From contig PEZS01000016.1 in NCBI GenBank assembly GCA_002778785.1, positions 241,106-305,105 on the forward strand: a stretch of 64,000 bases of DNA, in the 5' to 3' direction. The notes under the pieces were generated by a model that had not been told where the DNA came from, searched no databases, and saw only the letters and a list, made by a program, of their open reading frames with translations. Numbering within the stretch: position 1 is the first letter of the stretch; the number at the start of each line of letters is the position of its first letter. Made by a program: the position numbers and the translations under genes. Shown piece by piece: positions 52,494 through 60,567 of this stretch. Source of the DNA: Bdellovibrionales bacterium CG10_big_fil_rev_8_21_14_0_10_45_34. GTDB lineage: Bacteria; Bdellovibrionota; Bdellovibrionia; Bdellovibrionales; 1-14-0-10-45-34.

Positions 52494-53261
52494 TTATCGG
52501 TGCGTGTAAAGCGTTGCCGATTCAATTTTGACGTTCGCATCTGTTCCTACTGGCAACGAAACCGTGAAAGATGGAGTGTCGGTGTTGTATCCGAAATATC
52601 CAGAGAACGAATTGCCTGTGGGCTTAGAAATTGTAGCCGACCAAAAAGCAACATTCTGGTAATAGATTTTGCTTACTGCCGAAAAATAAACTGGATACTC
52701 CGTAACATTCATTCCGTCGTAATAGCCGTGAACCATGAGCGTTAAAGTAGAATCCGAAGAAATAATGTTATTGCCTGCGACCAAATTCACCGAAGACTGG
52801 TTGATGTCACCCGTAGTTGAATCAACCGTGATTTGCGTCCCGCCGGCTCCGCTACAAGTCAGCGCGGTATAGCCGGAACAATACGGCTGATTTTCCGTGG
52901 TGGAAGGGATGAATGTTCCTCCCACATTGGCGCAGGCATTTTGGTGCGAACCGCTCGCACTACCTCCACCATTGACATAAAAGTCAACTCCGCTCAGGCG
53001 ACAAATATCGGCGGTATTGATCATGTTCGTTGAATGCCAAACCCCGCCCGCATTTGAACAAGCCACTGAGTTAGAAGGCACGGCATAATTAGAAAGCAAA
53101 GCATTGTTTTTCACACATTGGTTGCCGGAACTGCCTGTCGACAAGTTTTCAAATGTGGCACTCCCTGATGGGCTGGCGCCTCCGTCGCTGTTTTCTCCGC
53201 CACCACTTCCTCCGCAGGCGGTCAAACCAAAAACCAATAAAACTAAAATTGAAAGCCTCAT
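52494..53261 (-). CDS. Hypothetical lipoprotein of the element
   Basis: A 255-residue protein with a lipoprotein signal peptide (MRLSILVLLVFGLTAC, lipobox LTAC, Cys about 16), then a Gly/Ser-rich spacer. The mature protein has recurring Cys-containing segments with ANAGG-like patterns (NSVACSNAGGVW, QNACANVGGTF, TALTCSGAGG), so a short repeated disulphide motif is likely. The C-terminal half is beta-rich. It lies 10 bp downstream of the XRE gene. Surface role unknown. Confidence 0.65.
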   Translation of the reverse strand: MRLSILVLLVFGLTACGGSGGGENSDGGASPSGSATFENLSTGSSGNQCVKNNALLSNYAVPSNSVACSNAGGVWHSTNMINTADICRLSGVDFYVNGGGSASGSHQNACANVGGTFIPSTTENQPYCSGYTALTCSGAGGTQITVDSTTGDINQSSVNLVAGNNIISSDSTLTLMVHGYYDGMNVTEYPVYFSAVSKIYYQNVAFWSATISKPTGNSFSGYFGYNTDTPSFTVSLPVGTDANVKIESATLYTHR

Positions 53262-53271
53262 AAATACCTCC

Positions 53272-53586
53272 TCAGGATTTGTTTTTTATTTTTTTGACCT
53301 TAATTTCAAAAGACCCAGAGAATAGTTCCGCCATCAATTCACCGATGAACTCACTTTTCTGCGAAGGCTCCTCCTGTCCGTAGAGCAAATAGAAAAGTGA
53401 TACATGCAGAGACCGCGCGACCGCCATCACCGTTGAAATATCCCGCGGCTGACGATTGCTCCTCATGTGTGAGATCGTTGACAGCGGGACACCCGAAGAG
53501 AATGACAGTTCTTTGAGCGACAGCCCTTGCTCATTCATCAGCCGAATCAAAGTCGGCCCCATTTTTACCTCCAGCTTTTTATCCAT
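53272..53586 (-). CDS. XRE-family HTH regulator
   Basis: A 104-residue Cro/C1-type regulator. The HTH at about 12-65 reads RLMNEQGLSLKELSFSSGVP then STISHMRSNRQPRDISTVMAVARSL. The start at 53586 has GGAG 10 nt upstream; an in-frame ATG at 53706 lacks one and gives an unlikely N-terminus. It is the first gene of a four-gene unit and probably autoregulates it. Confidence 0.7.
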   Translation of the reverse strand: MDKKLEVKMGPTLIRLMNEQGLSLKELSFSSGVPLSTISHMRSNRQPRDISTVMAVARSLHVSLFYLLYGQEEPSQKSEFIGELMAELFSGSFEIKVKKIKNKS

Positions 53587-54245
53587 CGTGGTCACTCCGT
53601 TCTTATCGTGAGCGAGTGAGCCGAAGTTCATGTCCTTTTCCCCAGAGAAAAACTTTTCTCTCTTGCGGCTACGAGGCAATGAACTTTCAAACTCACAAAC
53701 GCCCATGAATAGATCCTGTCGCGCTTGGTTTTACTTGTACGCGCAAAAATAAAAAATCATTGCAAATCACCATAAGCGCTTGAGATCGCTGGCCGTGGAG
53801 CGCACCGTTTTGGGAACGGCGCAGTTCTTGATCGTTGGTTGCGCAAATCGCTGACGGGACGACTTCTCTAAAGAACAATTTTTTTCGTTAAAAATGCTGG
53901 TCGCAGAAATTATTAAAAATGCCGATGGGTGGCCGATTTTTAATAATTTGGACGATTGTTTTAAACGGCGTTAAATAGGCACAGGAAATCTCGGCATTGG
54001 CTGACCCACTTATGTTCGCCGAAAACTCCGCTACGGGCTTTCTGGAGCCGTTTAAAGCCATGCGGTTAGTTGAGGTCTGGGGTAGCTTGGACTTCGGTTT
54101 TAATAATTCGCATTTAATAATCGGCGTTGTAATAGCACAGGGTTATAAAAAACGCGGGAACGTCACAGGTCACTACGGCCAAAAAAATAAAAGCACCCAT
54201 TGTTCAGGTGCTTCATTAAGTTTGTTCCATTTCAAGACATTTCAT
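53587..54245. other. 659-bp noncoding region rich in TTTTAATAA motifs
   Basis: It contains TTATTAAAAA (53910-53919), TTTTTAATAA (53937-53946), TTTTAATAAT (54098-54107) and TTTAATAAT (54113-54121), all next to CG-rich steps. The terminator of the downstream gene is at 54191-54213. The region could be a regulatory hub or an origin-like region. No convincing gene found. Confidence 0.5.
54191..54213 (-). terminator. Rho-independent terminator of the 54246-54566 gene
   Basis: On the minus strand, AAGCACC-TGAACAATG-GGTGCTT followed by TTATTTTTTT. It is nearly identical to the terminator at 54741-54765. Confidence 0.8.
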
Positions 54246-54566
54246 TTATAGGTCGTTATCAACATCAAAACCCGCGTCTTCCAGCGCGGACACTACGGCG
54301 TCCACGTCGTAAAAGTCGCCATCAATTTCTACCCAGCGTTTATCGGCCACGTTGTTACTTTTCTCATCGCAGCAGCAAAGGCGAAATGCGATAGGATCTA
54401 TTTCCCGAACAATTGTGCCGTGATCGCGGGTAAAACTTCCCAGTAACTTTACTTCTGGGAAACATTCGTTGATTGTCTCCTCCGTGTAGTCCTCAACATT
54501 CACCGGACGCACTTCTAAGTTATCCAGTTGGCCTTTTGTTAGGCCCGTTAGTTTGACTGTGTTCAT
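54246..54566 (-). CDS. Small acidic element protein, paralogue of the 50.0-kb gene
   Basis: A 106-residue protein, net acidic, homologous to the product of 50034-50366 along its length (shared KLT-LTK, RPV-V-DYT, PEVKLLGS, WVEIDGDFYDVDAVV). The ATG at 54566 has AAGGAG upstream. It has its own promoter region with the TTTTAATAA dyad and its own terminator, giving a monocistronic cassette like that of the next gene. Function unknown. Confidence 0.6.
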   Translation of the reverse strand: MNTVKLTGLTKGQLDNLEVRPVNVEDYTEETINECFPEVKLLGSFTRDHGTIVREIDPIAFRLCCCDEKSNNVADKRWVEIDGDFYDVDAVVSALEDAGFDVDNDL

Positions 54567-54659
54567 AACCTTACTCCTTTTCGTTTTAGTTTTGGCCCCC
54601 ACCGTGAGTGCCGTTATTTTCTAAATAGGAAATTTTTTGAGTAGGCAGGCTTCTTTCCG

Positions 54660-54689
54660 CCGTTTTAATAAAAATAATTATTAAAACGG
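54660..54689. promoter_or_regulatory. Perfect dyad of the TTTTAATAA motif
   Basis: CCGTTTTAATAA (54660-54671) and TTATTAAAACGG (54678-54689) are perfect complements with a 6-bp spacer, about 95 bp upstream of the 54566 start. The half-site TTATTAAAACGG recurs at 55278-55289 upstream of the next gene. Confidence 0.65.
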
Positions 54690-54740
54690 TTTTTTCCGTT
54701 CATCTTGTTTGGGTGGGCTGGACCGTTAAGCCAAAAAAAA

Positions 54741-54765
54741 GAAGCACCCATTGTTCGGGTGCTTC
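54741..54765 (-). terminator. Rho-independent terminator of the 54811-55179 gene
   Basis: On the minus strand, GAAGCACCC-GAACAAT-GGGTGCTTC followed by TTTTTTTT. It is almost the same as the terminator at 54191, differing at one base of the stem. Confidence 0.85.
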
Positions 54766-54810
54766 AGTCAATTTGTGTCATTGATTTAATCCTGATGAGT
54801 AGTGAGGTAA

Positions 54811-55179
54811 CTAAATGCGATGGCCTAAACCACGAAGAAACTCCGTAGCCTCGTCTTGGCTTTTGTGCTTGTGAATTAGAAAGCGGTCGCCCATTGTTGC
54901 GTCATGGTGGCCAATTTTCACTTCCCAATGGTCAACGCGGTCGTAAACTACGAAGCTTGCATCAAATGATAAGCTCAACAGCTTTTCTCCATTGCCCTCA
55001 ACAATTCTGCAAACTTTGTCACGGTCCCAACCGAAAGCTTTCGCGCTCATGGAGTAAATCCCTTTCGGGAAAACACGGTTCAAGTCTTTTGCAACCCATT
55101 GCCAATAGTCTTCGCCATATTCCTCCGCGTCCCAGTGGTTACTAAAAGCTAAAATTGGTTCCTCATTTTTATTGTTCAT
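54811..55179 (-). CDS. Small acidic element protein
   Basis: A 122-residue protein of unknown function (FSNHWDAEEYGEDYWQWVAKDL ... FVVYDRVDHWEVKIGHHDATMG is the general pattern, residues about 9-95). The ATG at 55179 follows GGACG 9 nt upstream. Its promoter region (55200-55290) resembles that of the neighbouring 106-aa gene, including CTATTTA-AAAA-TAACGG and TTATTAAAACGG, and its terminator is a near copy. It belongs to the methyltransferase block. Confidence 0.55.
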   Translation of the reverse strand: MNNKNEEPILAFSNHWDAEEYGEDYWQWVAKDLNRVFPKGIYSMSAKAFGWDRDKVCRIVEGNGEKLLSLSFDASFVVYDRVDHWEVKIGHHDATMGDRFLIHKHKSQDEATEFLRGLGHRI

Positions 55180-55325
55180 ACATTCGTCCTTTCGTTTTGT
55201 TATGGCCCTCACTACGAGAGCCGTTACTTTTTAAATAGCGGTTTTTTAGGCCAACCGGATTTTTTCTGACCATTTTTTTATTAAAACGGTGTTTCCGATT
55301 TATGATTTTTGAATAGTCCACTTTA

Positions 55326-56144
55326 TTAGCGGCCCATCAGTGCTTTTTTTTTAAACGCGACCAAACCACCTGGCAGCTCAATTCGTTTGCCATCACAGCT
55401 CAAGAGCTTATCCATCAGGTCTTGTCGTTCATTGGTGACTGTGTAGCCGTATTTTTCGCAGCTAAAATAGCGGCAAACGATATGCTTAATGCGGTCTTCG
55501 CCAAAATCTCTTACGAAATCGTCAAGAGTAAAGCCAGACATCAGGTCTGTGACGTAATCCAGCTGTTCGTCGTAGCTCATTTTTAGAAATACCTCATCGC
55601 CAACGATGGTTTGTTCATAGTCGTCGCGTGCCAGCTCATAGAGTTTTTTAAAAATGTCATCCACGTCGTCATTACGAAGTCCCAACTTTATGTCATCCCA
55701 TGAAATATCAGTAACTTCTTGAGCGCGGCAGTCTTCTTCCAATTCGTCAGCAAGATGTAGAGCAAGAGCTGATAAACCAAAGGCGCCTATGACCTTGTAG
55801 TAGTGGTCGGTCAAAATTAAGTCCGCCATGACATCACCATTACCGTCGTCATTGTCAGCGTCGTCTGCCGTGAAGTTCTCAATGAACATGCTGACTATTT
55901 CTTGTCCTTGATTTTCTGGGAGGTTCATTAGGTGGGCGATATTCAAACAAGTATTGTAGTGAGCATCGGTCCACCCATGGTCTTTCGCTATTTTTTGGAT
56001 TTTAGTCGCATGAACGACCAGGCTATCAACTTCACCTACGTTTCCGTCTTGAATTGCTTTGTCTATCGCTTTCCGCTCATCATGCTCACCCAGATATGAC
56101 GTCAAAAGAGCTTCTTCAAGCGGCTTGGTTTTTTTCTTGCTCAT
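55326..56144 (-). CDS. Acidic hypothetical protein coupled to the methyltransferase
   Basis: A 272-residue protein, rich in Asp and Glu (ENFTADDADNDDGNGDVMADLI, YLGEHDERKAID, ADELEEDCRAQEV) and mostly helical. The ATG at 56144 starts 1 nt after the methyltransferase stop, so the two are co-translated. No domain recognised. Strong acidity and linkage to a methyltransferase recall DNA-mimic or antirestriction accessory proteins, but that is speculation. Confidence 0.6.
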   Translation of the reverse strand: MSKKKTKPLEEALLTSYLGEHDERKAIDKAIQDGNVGEVDSLVVHATKIQKIAKDHGWTDAHYNTCLNIAHLMNLPENQGQEIVSMFIENFTADDADNDDGNGDVMADLILTDHYYKVIGAFGLSALALHLADELEEDCRAQEVTDISWDDIKLGLRNDDVDDIFKKLYELARDDYEQTIVGDEVFLKMSYDEQLDYVTDLMSGFTLDDFVRDFGEDRIKHIVCRYFSCEKYGYTVTNERQDLMDKLLSCDGKRIELPGGLVAFKKKALMGR

Positions 56145-56145
56145 A

Positions 56146-58260
56146 TCAAGCCGCCTTTCTTTTTTGGTTTTGTGTTTTTGATTTTCTGTAATTTTCCGTT
56201 TCCACAACCATGCCCAGTTGAGAAAGATAATCTAAACGCTCACCCAATAAATCACCGCCATATACAAAGATGACTGAGCCGAACATGGCTTGCTTTTTGT
56301 TGATGGTTTCATTGTGAATAAGGCGCTGTTTTAGAAAAACAATATGAGTGGCACCTTCGCAGAATCCACGGAACCATTTACTTTCTGGCGTCCATGCGGG
56401 AACCAAAGAGAAAATAGGTTGGCCGTTTTGTTTGTATTCCGCCGCCATTTTTTCCGCCCACGCTAATAATCCATTTTTATCGTTGTAAGGTGGATTGACA
56501 AAGACGCCATGGCCGCTACTGACTTCCCATGACTTTTTGAGAGCATTGTCTTTTTTGGTCAGTATTCTTTTAAACTTGTGAACCAAGTTTGCTTCCGAAC
56601 CGGTAGCCGCGTCCAGCTCAAGCGGATACACAAAGTTTAAAAAATCCACCAACCACTTAGGCGTCATCTGATGGTTTTTCTTGTCTTTGGTTTTCCAGCC
56701 TTCAATTGTTTCAAACAATTCTTTATCAGTAGAAGGCTCTACTTTAGTAAAAATAGGCGGCGGTGTAACTGAACCGCCTTTCACCAACGCCAATTTCTTT
56801 TTTGGAGTGCGGTTTGATTTTTCTACTAAGTCTTGCGTCCCGCCAGAAAAACGCGCACCTTTCATTTGCGGCTTTTGGTCTTGAGCGGCAGTTTCATTTG
56901 CCGCAACTTTTGGAGCCTTGGTCTTTTTGTTGGCTTTCAGCTTAGCTGTAACTTGTGGAGCTTTGCTCTTTTGGGTGGCTACGGCTTTCTTATTTTTTTG
57001 CGGTGGCGCTGGGTCAATTCTCTTTCCAGAGTTTTTAGTAACCCGCACGCCCTTATCCCACAATGTCAGTGAAACAAGGATTTCTTTGAATAGCTCACGG
57101 ATTACCGGAACTGGGACGGAGTTCCCCAGCTGTTTGTAACTTTCAGATGCAGACGCCGTGAGTTTGTAGTTGTCTGGAAAGCCTTGAAGCCTTGCGCATT
57201 CCCGTGGGGTGAGTTTGCGTAAGTGAACTTTTTTGGTATTTCCATCTTTATCCGTCAAATCATACACGCCACGGTTTTTAGGTGCGCTCTTTTCAAGGGG
57301 CACCGCCACAAGATTTTTTAGCAGTGATGATGTTGACCGCAAGATGGTGTGCGTGGGTTTAGCAGGGTCAATGATTTCAAAGCCAAAGTTATCGCCATTT
57401 TTGTCATAGCGGTCTTTTGCTTGAACCAGCGTATCTATTTGCTCTTGGCTAAGGAAATAGTTTTTGTGAACGGAGTTTTCTAAAATCTCACCACTTGCCG
57501 CCGCAAGAACGGTTGGCTTTGGAAAACTGAACGGAACATTCTCACGGAAAGCCACAATGAAAAGTCTTTCACGGGCTTGCGGCACACCATAGTGAGATGC
57601 TTTTATAACTTGGTGGTGAGTGTAGTAGCCACGGGAATGTAGTTCTTTAAGAACGGTTTTTAATCCACGGCCACCATTGGTGGTAGCCATGCCTTTTACA
57701 TTCTCAATGAAAAGAACACGGTGTTCCGGGTGGGCGTCCGCAATTCTAAAAACGTCATAGATAAGTTGCCCACGGTTATCTTTGAGACCTTTGCGTTTGC
57801 CTTGAGTAGAAAAAGATTGGCACGGTGTTGAAGCCGTCAACACGTCAAAGTTAGGCACCGTGTCCGCTTTAAGTTGAGTAATATCCCCAAATGGGCAATC
57901 ACCAAAGTTGTCCTGATAAGTGGCAATGCAGTGTTTATCAATTTCACTTGCGGCTACCACCTTAAATCCCGCTTGTTCAGCACCTAAACGGGTGCCGCCG
58001 ATTCCGGCGAACGCTTCAAAAATTGTGAGCGGTTGAACGTTGCCGCCATTTGGCTTTTTGTGTTTCACCCACCGCAATGCCTTGAACCAGCTTGCCGCTT
58101 GAGTGCGGGTGTTTTGGATTTGTTTAAAAATCCAATTCCGCACCTGATTAAAAAGTGCGGTCAGTATTAACACCCATTGCGCGGTATTAATTTTTGTTGG
58201 TGCTACCTGAGTAGCGGTTTTCTTTTTAGAACGGGACTTGGTTACAGTTTTTGATTTCAT
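56146..58260 (-). CDS. Fused DNA methyltransferase: cytosine-C5 plus adenine-N6 domains
   Basis: This is a 704-residue protein. An N-terminal basic extension (1-75) precedes a complete C5 methyltransferase (about 78-400): motif I FEAFAGIGGTRLG, motif IV TPCQSFSTQGKRKG with catalytic Cys, VI FIENVKG, VIII QARERLFIV, IX RKLTPRECARLQGFP, X QLGNSVPVPV. A Lys/Ala/Pro-rich linker (about 410-490) joins a phage Dam-like N6-adenine domain (about 520-690; MTPKWLVDFL, LDAATGSEANL, FVNPPYND). AGGAGG lies 6 nt upstream. Both active sites look intact. No restriction nuclease is recognisable beside it. Confidence 0.85.
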   Translation of the reverse strand: MKSKTVTKSRSKKKTATQVAPTKINTAQWVLILTALFNQVRNWIFKQIQNTRTQAASWFKALRWVKHKKPNGGNVQPLTIFEAFAGIGGTRLGAEQAGFKVVAASEIDKHCIATYQDNFGDCPFGDITQLKADTVPNFDVLTASTPCQSFSTQGKRKGLKDNRGQLIYDVFRIADAHPEHRVLFIENVKGMATTNGGRGLKTVLKELHSRGYYTHHQVIKASHYGVPQARERLFIVAFRENVPFSFPKPTVLAAASGEILENSVHKNYFLSQEQIDTLVQAKDRYDKNGDNFGFEIIDPAKPTHTILRSTSSLLKNLVAVPLEKSAPKNRGVYDLTDKDGNTKKVHLRKLTPRECARLQGFPDNYKLTASASESYKQLGNSVPVPVIRELFKEILVSLTLWDKGVRVTKNSGKRIDPAPPQKNKKAVATQKSKAPQVTAKLKANKKTKAPKVAANETAAQDQKPQMKGARFSGGTQDLVEKSNRTPKKKLALVKGGSVTPPPIFTKVEPSTDKELFETIEGWKTKDKKNHQMTPKWLVDFLNFVYPLELDAATGSEANLVHKFKRILTKKDNALKKSWEVSSGHGVFVNPPYNDKNGLLAWAEKMAAEYKQNGQPIFSLVPAWTPESKWFRGFCEGATHIVFLKQRLIHNETINKKQAMFGSVIFVYGGDLLGERLDYLSQLGMVVETENYRKSKTQNQKRKAA

Positions 58261-58292
58261 ATTTGCCTCCTAAGGGCAAAGTAAGAAATCGA

Positions 58293-58331
58293 GGCTGACG
58301 CACGGACGAGGCTTGGCTGACAGATGGCGGA
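58293..58331. repeat. 39-bp inverted-repeat copy A upstream of the methyltransferase
   Basis: This site and the complement of 60374-60412 match at 32 of 39 positions. It contains two GGCTGAC units, one in GGCTGACAGATGGC, about 20 bp apart. It lies 33-71 bp upstream of the methyltransferase start. Confidence 0.75.
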
Positions 58332-58455
58332 CAGCTAAAAAGGGAAAGGATTTCTGATGGTTGAAGACCACAGATCTTTTAAAAAAGAACATGCGCGAGA
58401 GCGCCTGTTCAATAAACTGTATTTAAAATGGCAAACCGCGATTGGCTAAGTGTGA

Positions 58456-60255
58456 TTAGCTCGCACGGTTTTTTGATTTTGGCGGGAGGGCCTTTGAGGT
58501 CTTGGTTTTATCGATGATTTTTTGAGCTTGCTTGTGATCAGAAAAATCATCTTCGCCCGGAATCCATGCTGTATTGATTCGATACATTCCGCGCTCAAGG
58601 CTAACGATAAACTTATTCCATAACGGATGACGGGCGAAAATATCGCTACTGACTTTCAGTGGAGTTTTGCGGGTGTCTCCCACGGAGGGATAGAGATCGA
58701 CAATCATGTCCGACGGGGTATCAGGATTTCCGCCTTCGTGCCGCGAATACAGCAATTTTACGGCAAGGGCTTGGTCTTCTGAAAAATTGCTGATCAGCCT
58801 CCCATCAAACTTCAATGATCGAAATCGGCTATCAAATGCGAACGGTGAGTTTTTAACTTTATATTCGGCAAGCCCCAGCTTTGCGATCTGACCATCGTTA
58901 AATCCTAAATTAAGTGTCGGTGAGGTGCGCTCCCCAGACAATTCCTCACTTTCAAGGCGGAGGAGTTTCGCCAATAACGCATTGGCATCCTTTGCTTGGC
59001 TCAAACGGCTCATAATCTCGTTAAGGGCTTTCTTGTTTTGGCGAGACACCTGAATAGTAATGTGATCAATCCATTGGCCATCCAAAGAGGAATTGAGTTC
59101 ACGATCAAAATTATTAAAAAAAGCTTCCTGCGCTTCAATCGCCTGCGCCCAATAATCTATGGCGTCGTTAAATGAGCGAGATTTATCGCCAATACTGTTT
59201 TGATAAAAATTGAGGCCGAAGACGGAGTGACCGGAAGGAAGTTTTTTGAGGAAAGGGGCGAGCTTGATTTGCGTCTGTCTTAAACAGCCCGTGTCCGTCT
59301 CAAACGCTACTGAAGCGATAAAAAATAAAATGTCGTCGATGGAGCCATAAGATGGCCCCTCCGTTGCGCTGACTGGTGGCGGATTAGATTCGTCATATTC
59401 AACATAGTCCACAGACATCGCGTGCTCTTCGCGTACTTGCTGGTCGATGTGAAAAAACGCTTTAAAGTCATCACCTTCCGGATCAAACGATTTTAATAGT
59501 AGTTCAGACAGGGATTTATAGATCCCATCAATCCCATTTTTTTGTAATGACTCGATAGCTACGCTTGTTGTTCCCAGTAAAAACTCAAACAGCTTTTCCC
59601 GCAATTGGCGAACGCCAACAGTTTGACCCTCAAGCACCACGCCCCATTCTTTTTCGCTAAATAAATCCCTATATCGGTACGGAGCTAAGTCATCGCATAT
59701 ATTCGCGGCTGGCGTATGCTCATCGCATTCAATTTCCGCTCCCATCAGGTCGTGAAATGACTGCGCTAAAAGAGTGCGGGGAATGAAGTGGTTGAAGCAA
59801 GAAAAAGAAAAGGGACTTTCCGTGTAGCCTTTTGAGACAAATTCTTCGCGGTGCTTTTTTAAAAAATCACGATACTTATTGAGAATAACGACCAGCTCTT
59901 GCTTTGAATAAAAAGGGGGCTGCGTTTGTTTGAGGTTGAGCGCTGTCGCGTATCGGACTTTCAGCTTTGGAAGTGGGCTGGAGAAGAAGTCCACCAATTG
60001 CTCTTTTGACAATACCGCCGCGGCTTCATCCAAATCTGGAAAGAAAAAAAGCTCTCCACTAAAACCATGTTGTTTTACCTGCGGAACCCAATAGTCAGGT
60101 TTTTGATCAGTCAGTTCGGCCGTTTCCCGCAAAACCAGTTCAACCCATGACGGTTCCAATTGATAAGCCTCGGCGATCCTTGCGGCCTCCGCAGAAATAA
60201 ACTCCTCGTAGCGAACGGCAAGTTCGTCATCTTTCAGCATCTCAAAAATATCCAT
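58456..60255 (-). CDS. Large hypothetical protein next to the methyltransferase
   Basis: A 599-residue soluble protein that I do not recognise. It has no signal peptide, no membrane span, and no visible P-loop, PD-ExK or HNH motif. Sequence marks include an acidic middle (DQQVREEHAMSVDYVEYDES) and a basic C-terminus (KTSKALPPKSKNRAS). It lies upstream of the methyltransferase on the same strand, with related 39-bp repeats before each gene, so shared regulation is likely. A defence or element-maintenance role is possible but unsupported. Confidence 0.6.
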   Translation of the reverse strand: MDIFEMLKDDELAVRYEEFISAEAARIAEAYQLEPSWVELVLRETAELTDQKPDYWVPQVKQHGFSGELFFFPDLDEAAAVLSKEQLVDFFSSPLPKLKVRYATALNLKQTQPPFYSKQELVVILNKYRDFLKKHREEFVSKGYTESPFSFSCFNHFIPRTLLAQSFHDLMGAEIECDEHTPAANICDDLAPYRYRDLFSEKEWGVVLEGQTVGVRQLREKLFEFLLGTTSVAIESLQKNGIDGIYKSLSELLLKSFDPEGDDFKAFFHIDQQVREEHAMSVDYVEYDESNPPPVSATEGPSYGSIDDILFFIASVAFETDTGCLRQTQIKLAPFLKKLPSGHSVFGLNFYQNSIGDKSRSFNDAIDYWAQAIEAQEAFFNNFDRELNSSLDGQWIDHITIQVSRQNKKALNEIMSRLSQAKDANALLAKLLRLESEELSGERTSPTLNLGFNDGQIAKLGLAEYKVKNSPFAFDSRFRSLKFDGRLISNFSEDQALAVKLLYSRHEGGNPDTPSDMIVDLYPSVGDTRKTPLKVSSDIFARHPLWNKFIVSLERGMYRINTAWIPGEDDFSDHKQAQKIIDKTKTSKALPPKSKNRAS

Positions 60256-60373
60256 ACCTTAAAAGTTTAAGCGAAGTACCCACCCCCTGTCGCGCAAGAC
60301 CGCTACCGCTTTGCGGATTTAGCCCCTTGGTCTTGTTCCGCGCATAAATCAAATCCCAACACCACAAAACCCA

Positions 60374-60412
60374 TCAGCCATCTGTCAGCCGTGCCTCGTC
60401 CGGCTGTCAGCT
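60374..60412. repeat. 39-bp inverted-repeat copy B near the element right end
   Basis: Inverted relative to copy A at 58293-58331 (32 of 39 identical). It lies 119-157 bp upstream of the 599-aa gene start and about 150 bp from attR. Confidence 0.75.
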
Positions 60413-60544
60413 TCGTTTTCCTATCCTGCCCCCATGGCCACCCGCTGGACCTAATGCGGTCCGCCAAGGCCTGAACCCAAAACCAAAGGCCGCACCCAGC
60501 CTTTTCGCCTGCCCCTTAATTTTCAGTATTTAGAGCAAAAAGTG

Positions 60545-60567
60545 GATAGACCGTCTCCTTGCCAAGG
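60545..60567. other. attR: right element arm plus core
   Basis: Element arm GATAGACCGTCT (60545-60556) followed by core CCTTGCCAAGG (60557-60567). The arm is the exact complement of the left arm at 39840-39851. Upstream bases also resemble the host tRNA D-arm/anticodon region (24 of 27 over 60541-60567). Confidence 0.85.

Larger units (their letters stand above)
39829..60567. mobile_element. Integrative element of about 20.7 kb in the anticodon loop of tRNA-Gly
   Basis: The element is bounded by direct repeats CCTTGCCAAGG (39829-39839 and 60557-60567) inside split halves of one tRNA-Gly. It carries a tyrosine recombinase near the left end, its own tRNA-Gly(GCC), AbiE, two exported zeta/DUF1152-like proteins, small regulators and a methyltransferase block. 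No relaxase, type IV secretion, phage structural or clear replication gene is recognisable, so it is a non-self-transmissible integrative element or island. Removal of the interval restores a perfect tRNA. Confidence 0.9.

Noticed and set aside
53997-54251. 84-codon plus-strand frame
   Set aside because: It runs through TTTTAATAA motifs and a clear terminator of the opposite gene; no Shine-Dalgarno or recognisable sequence.
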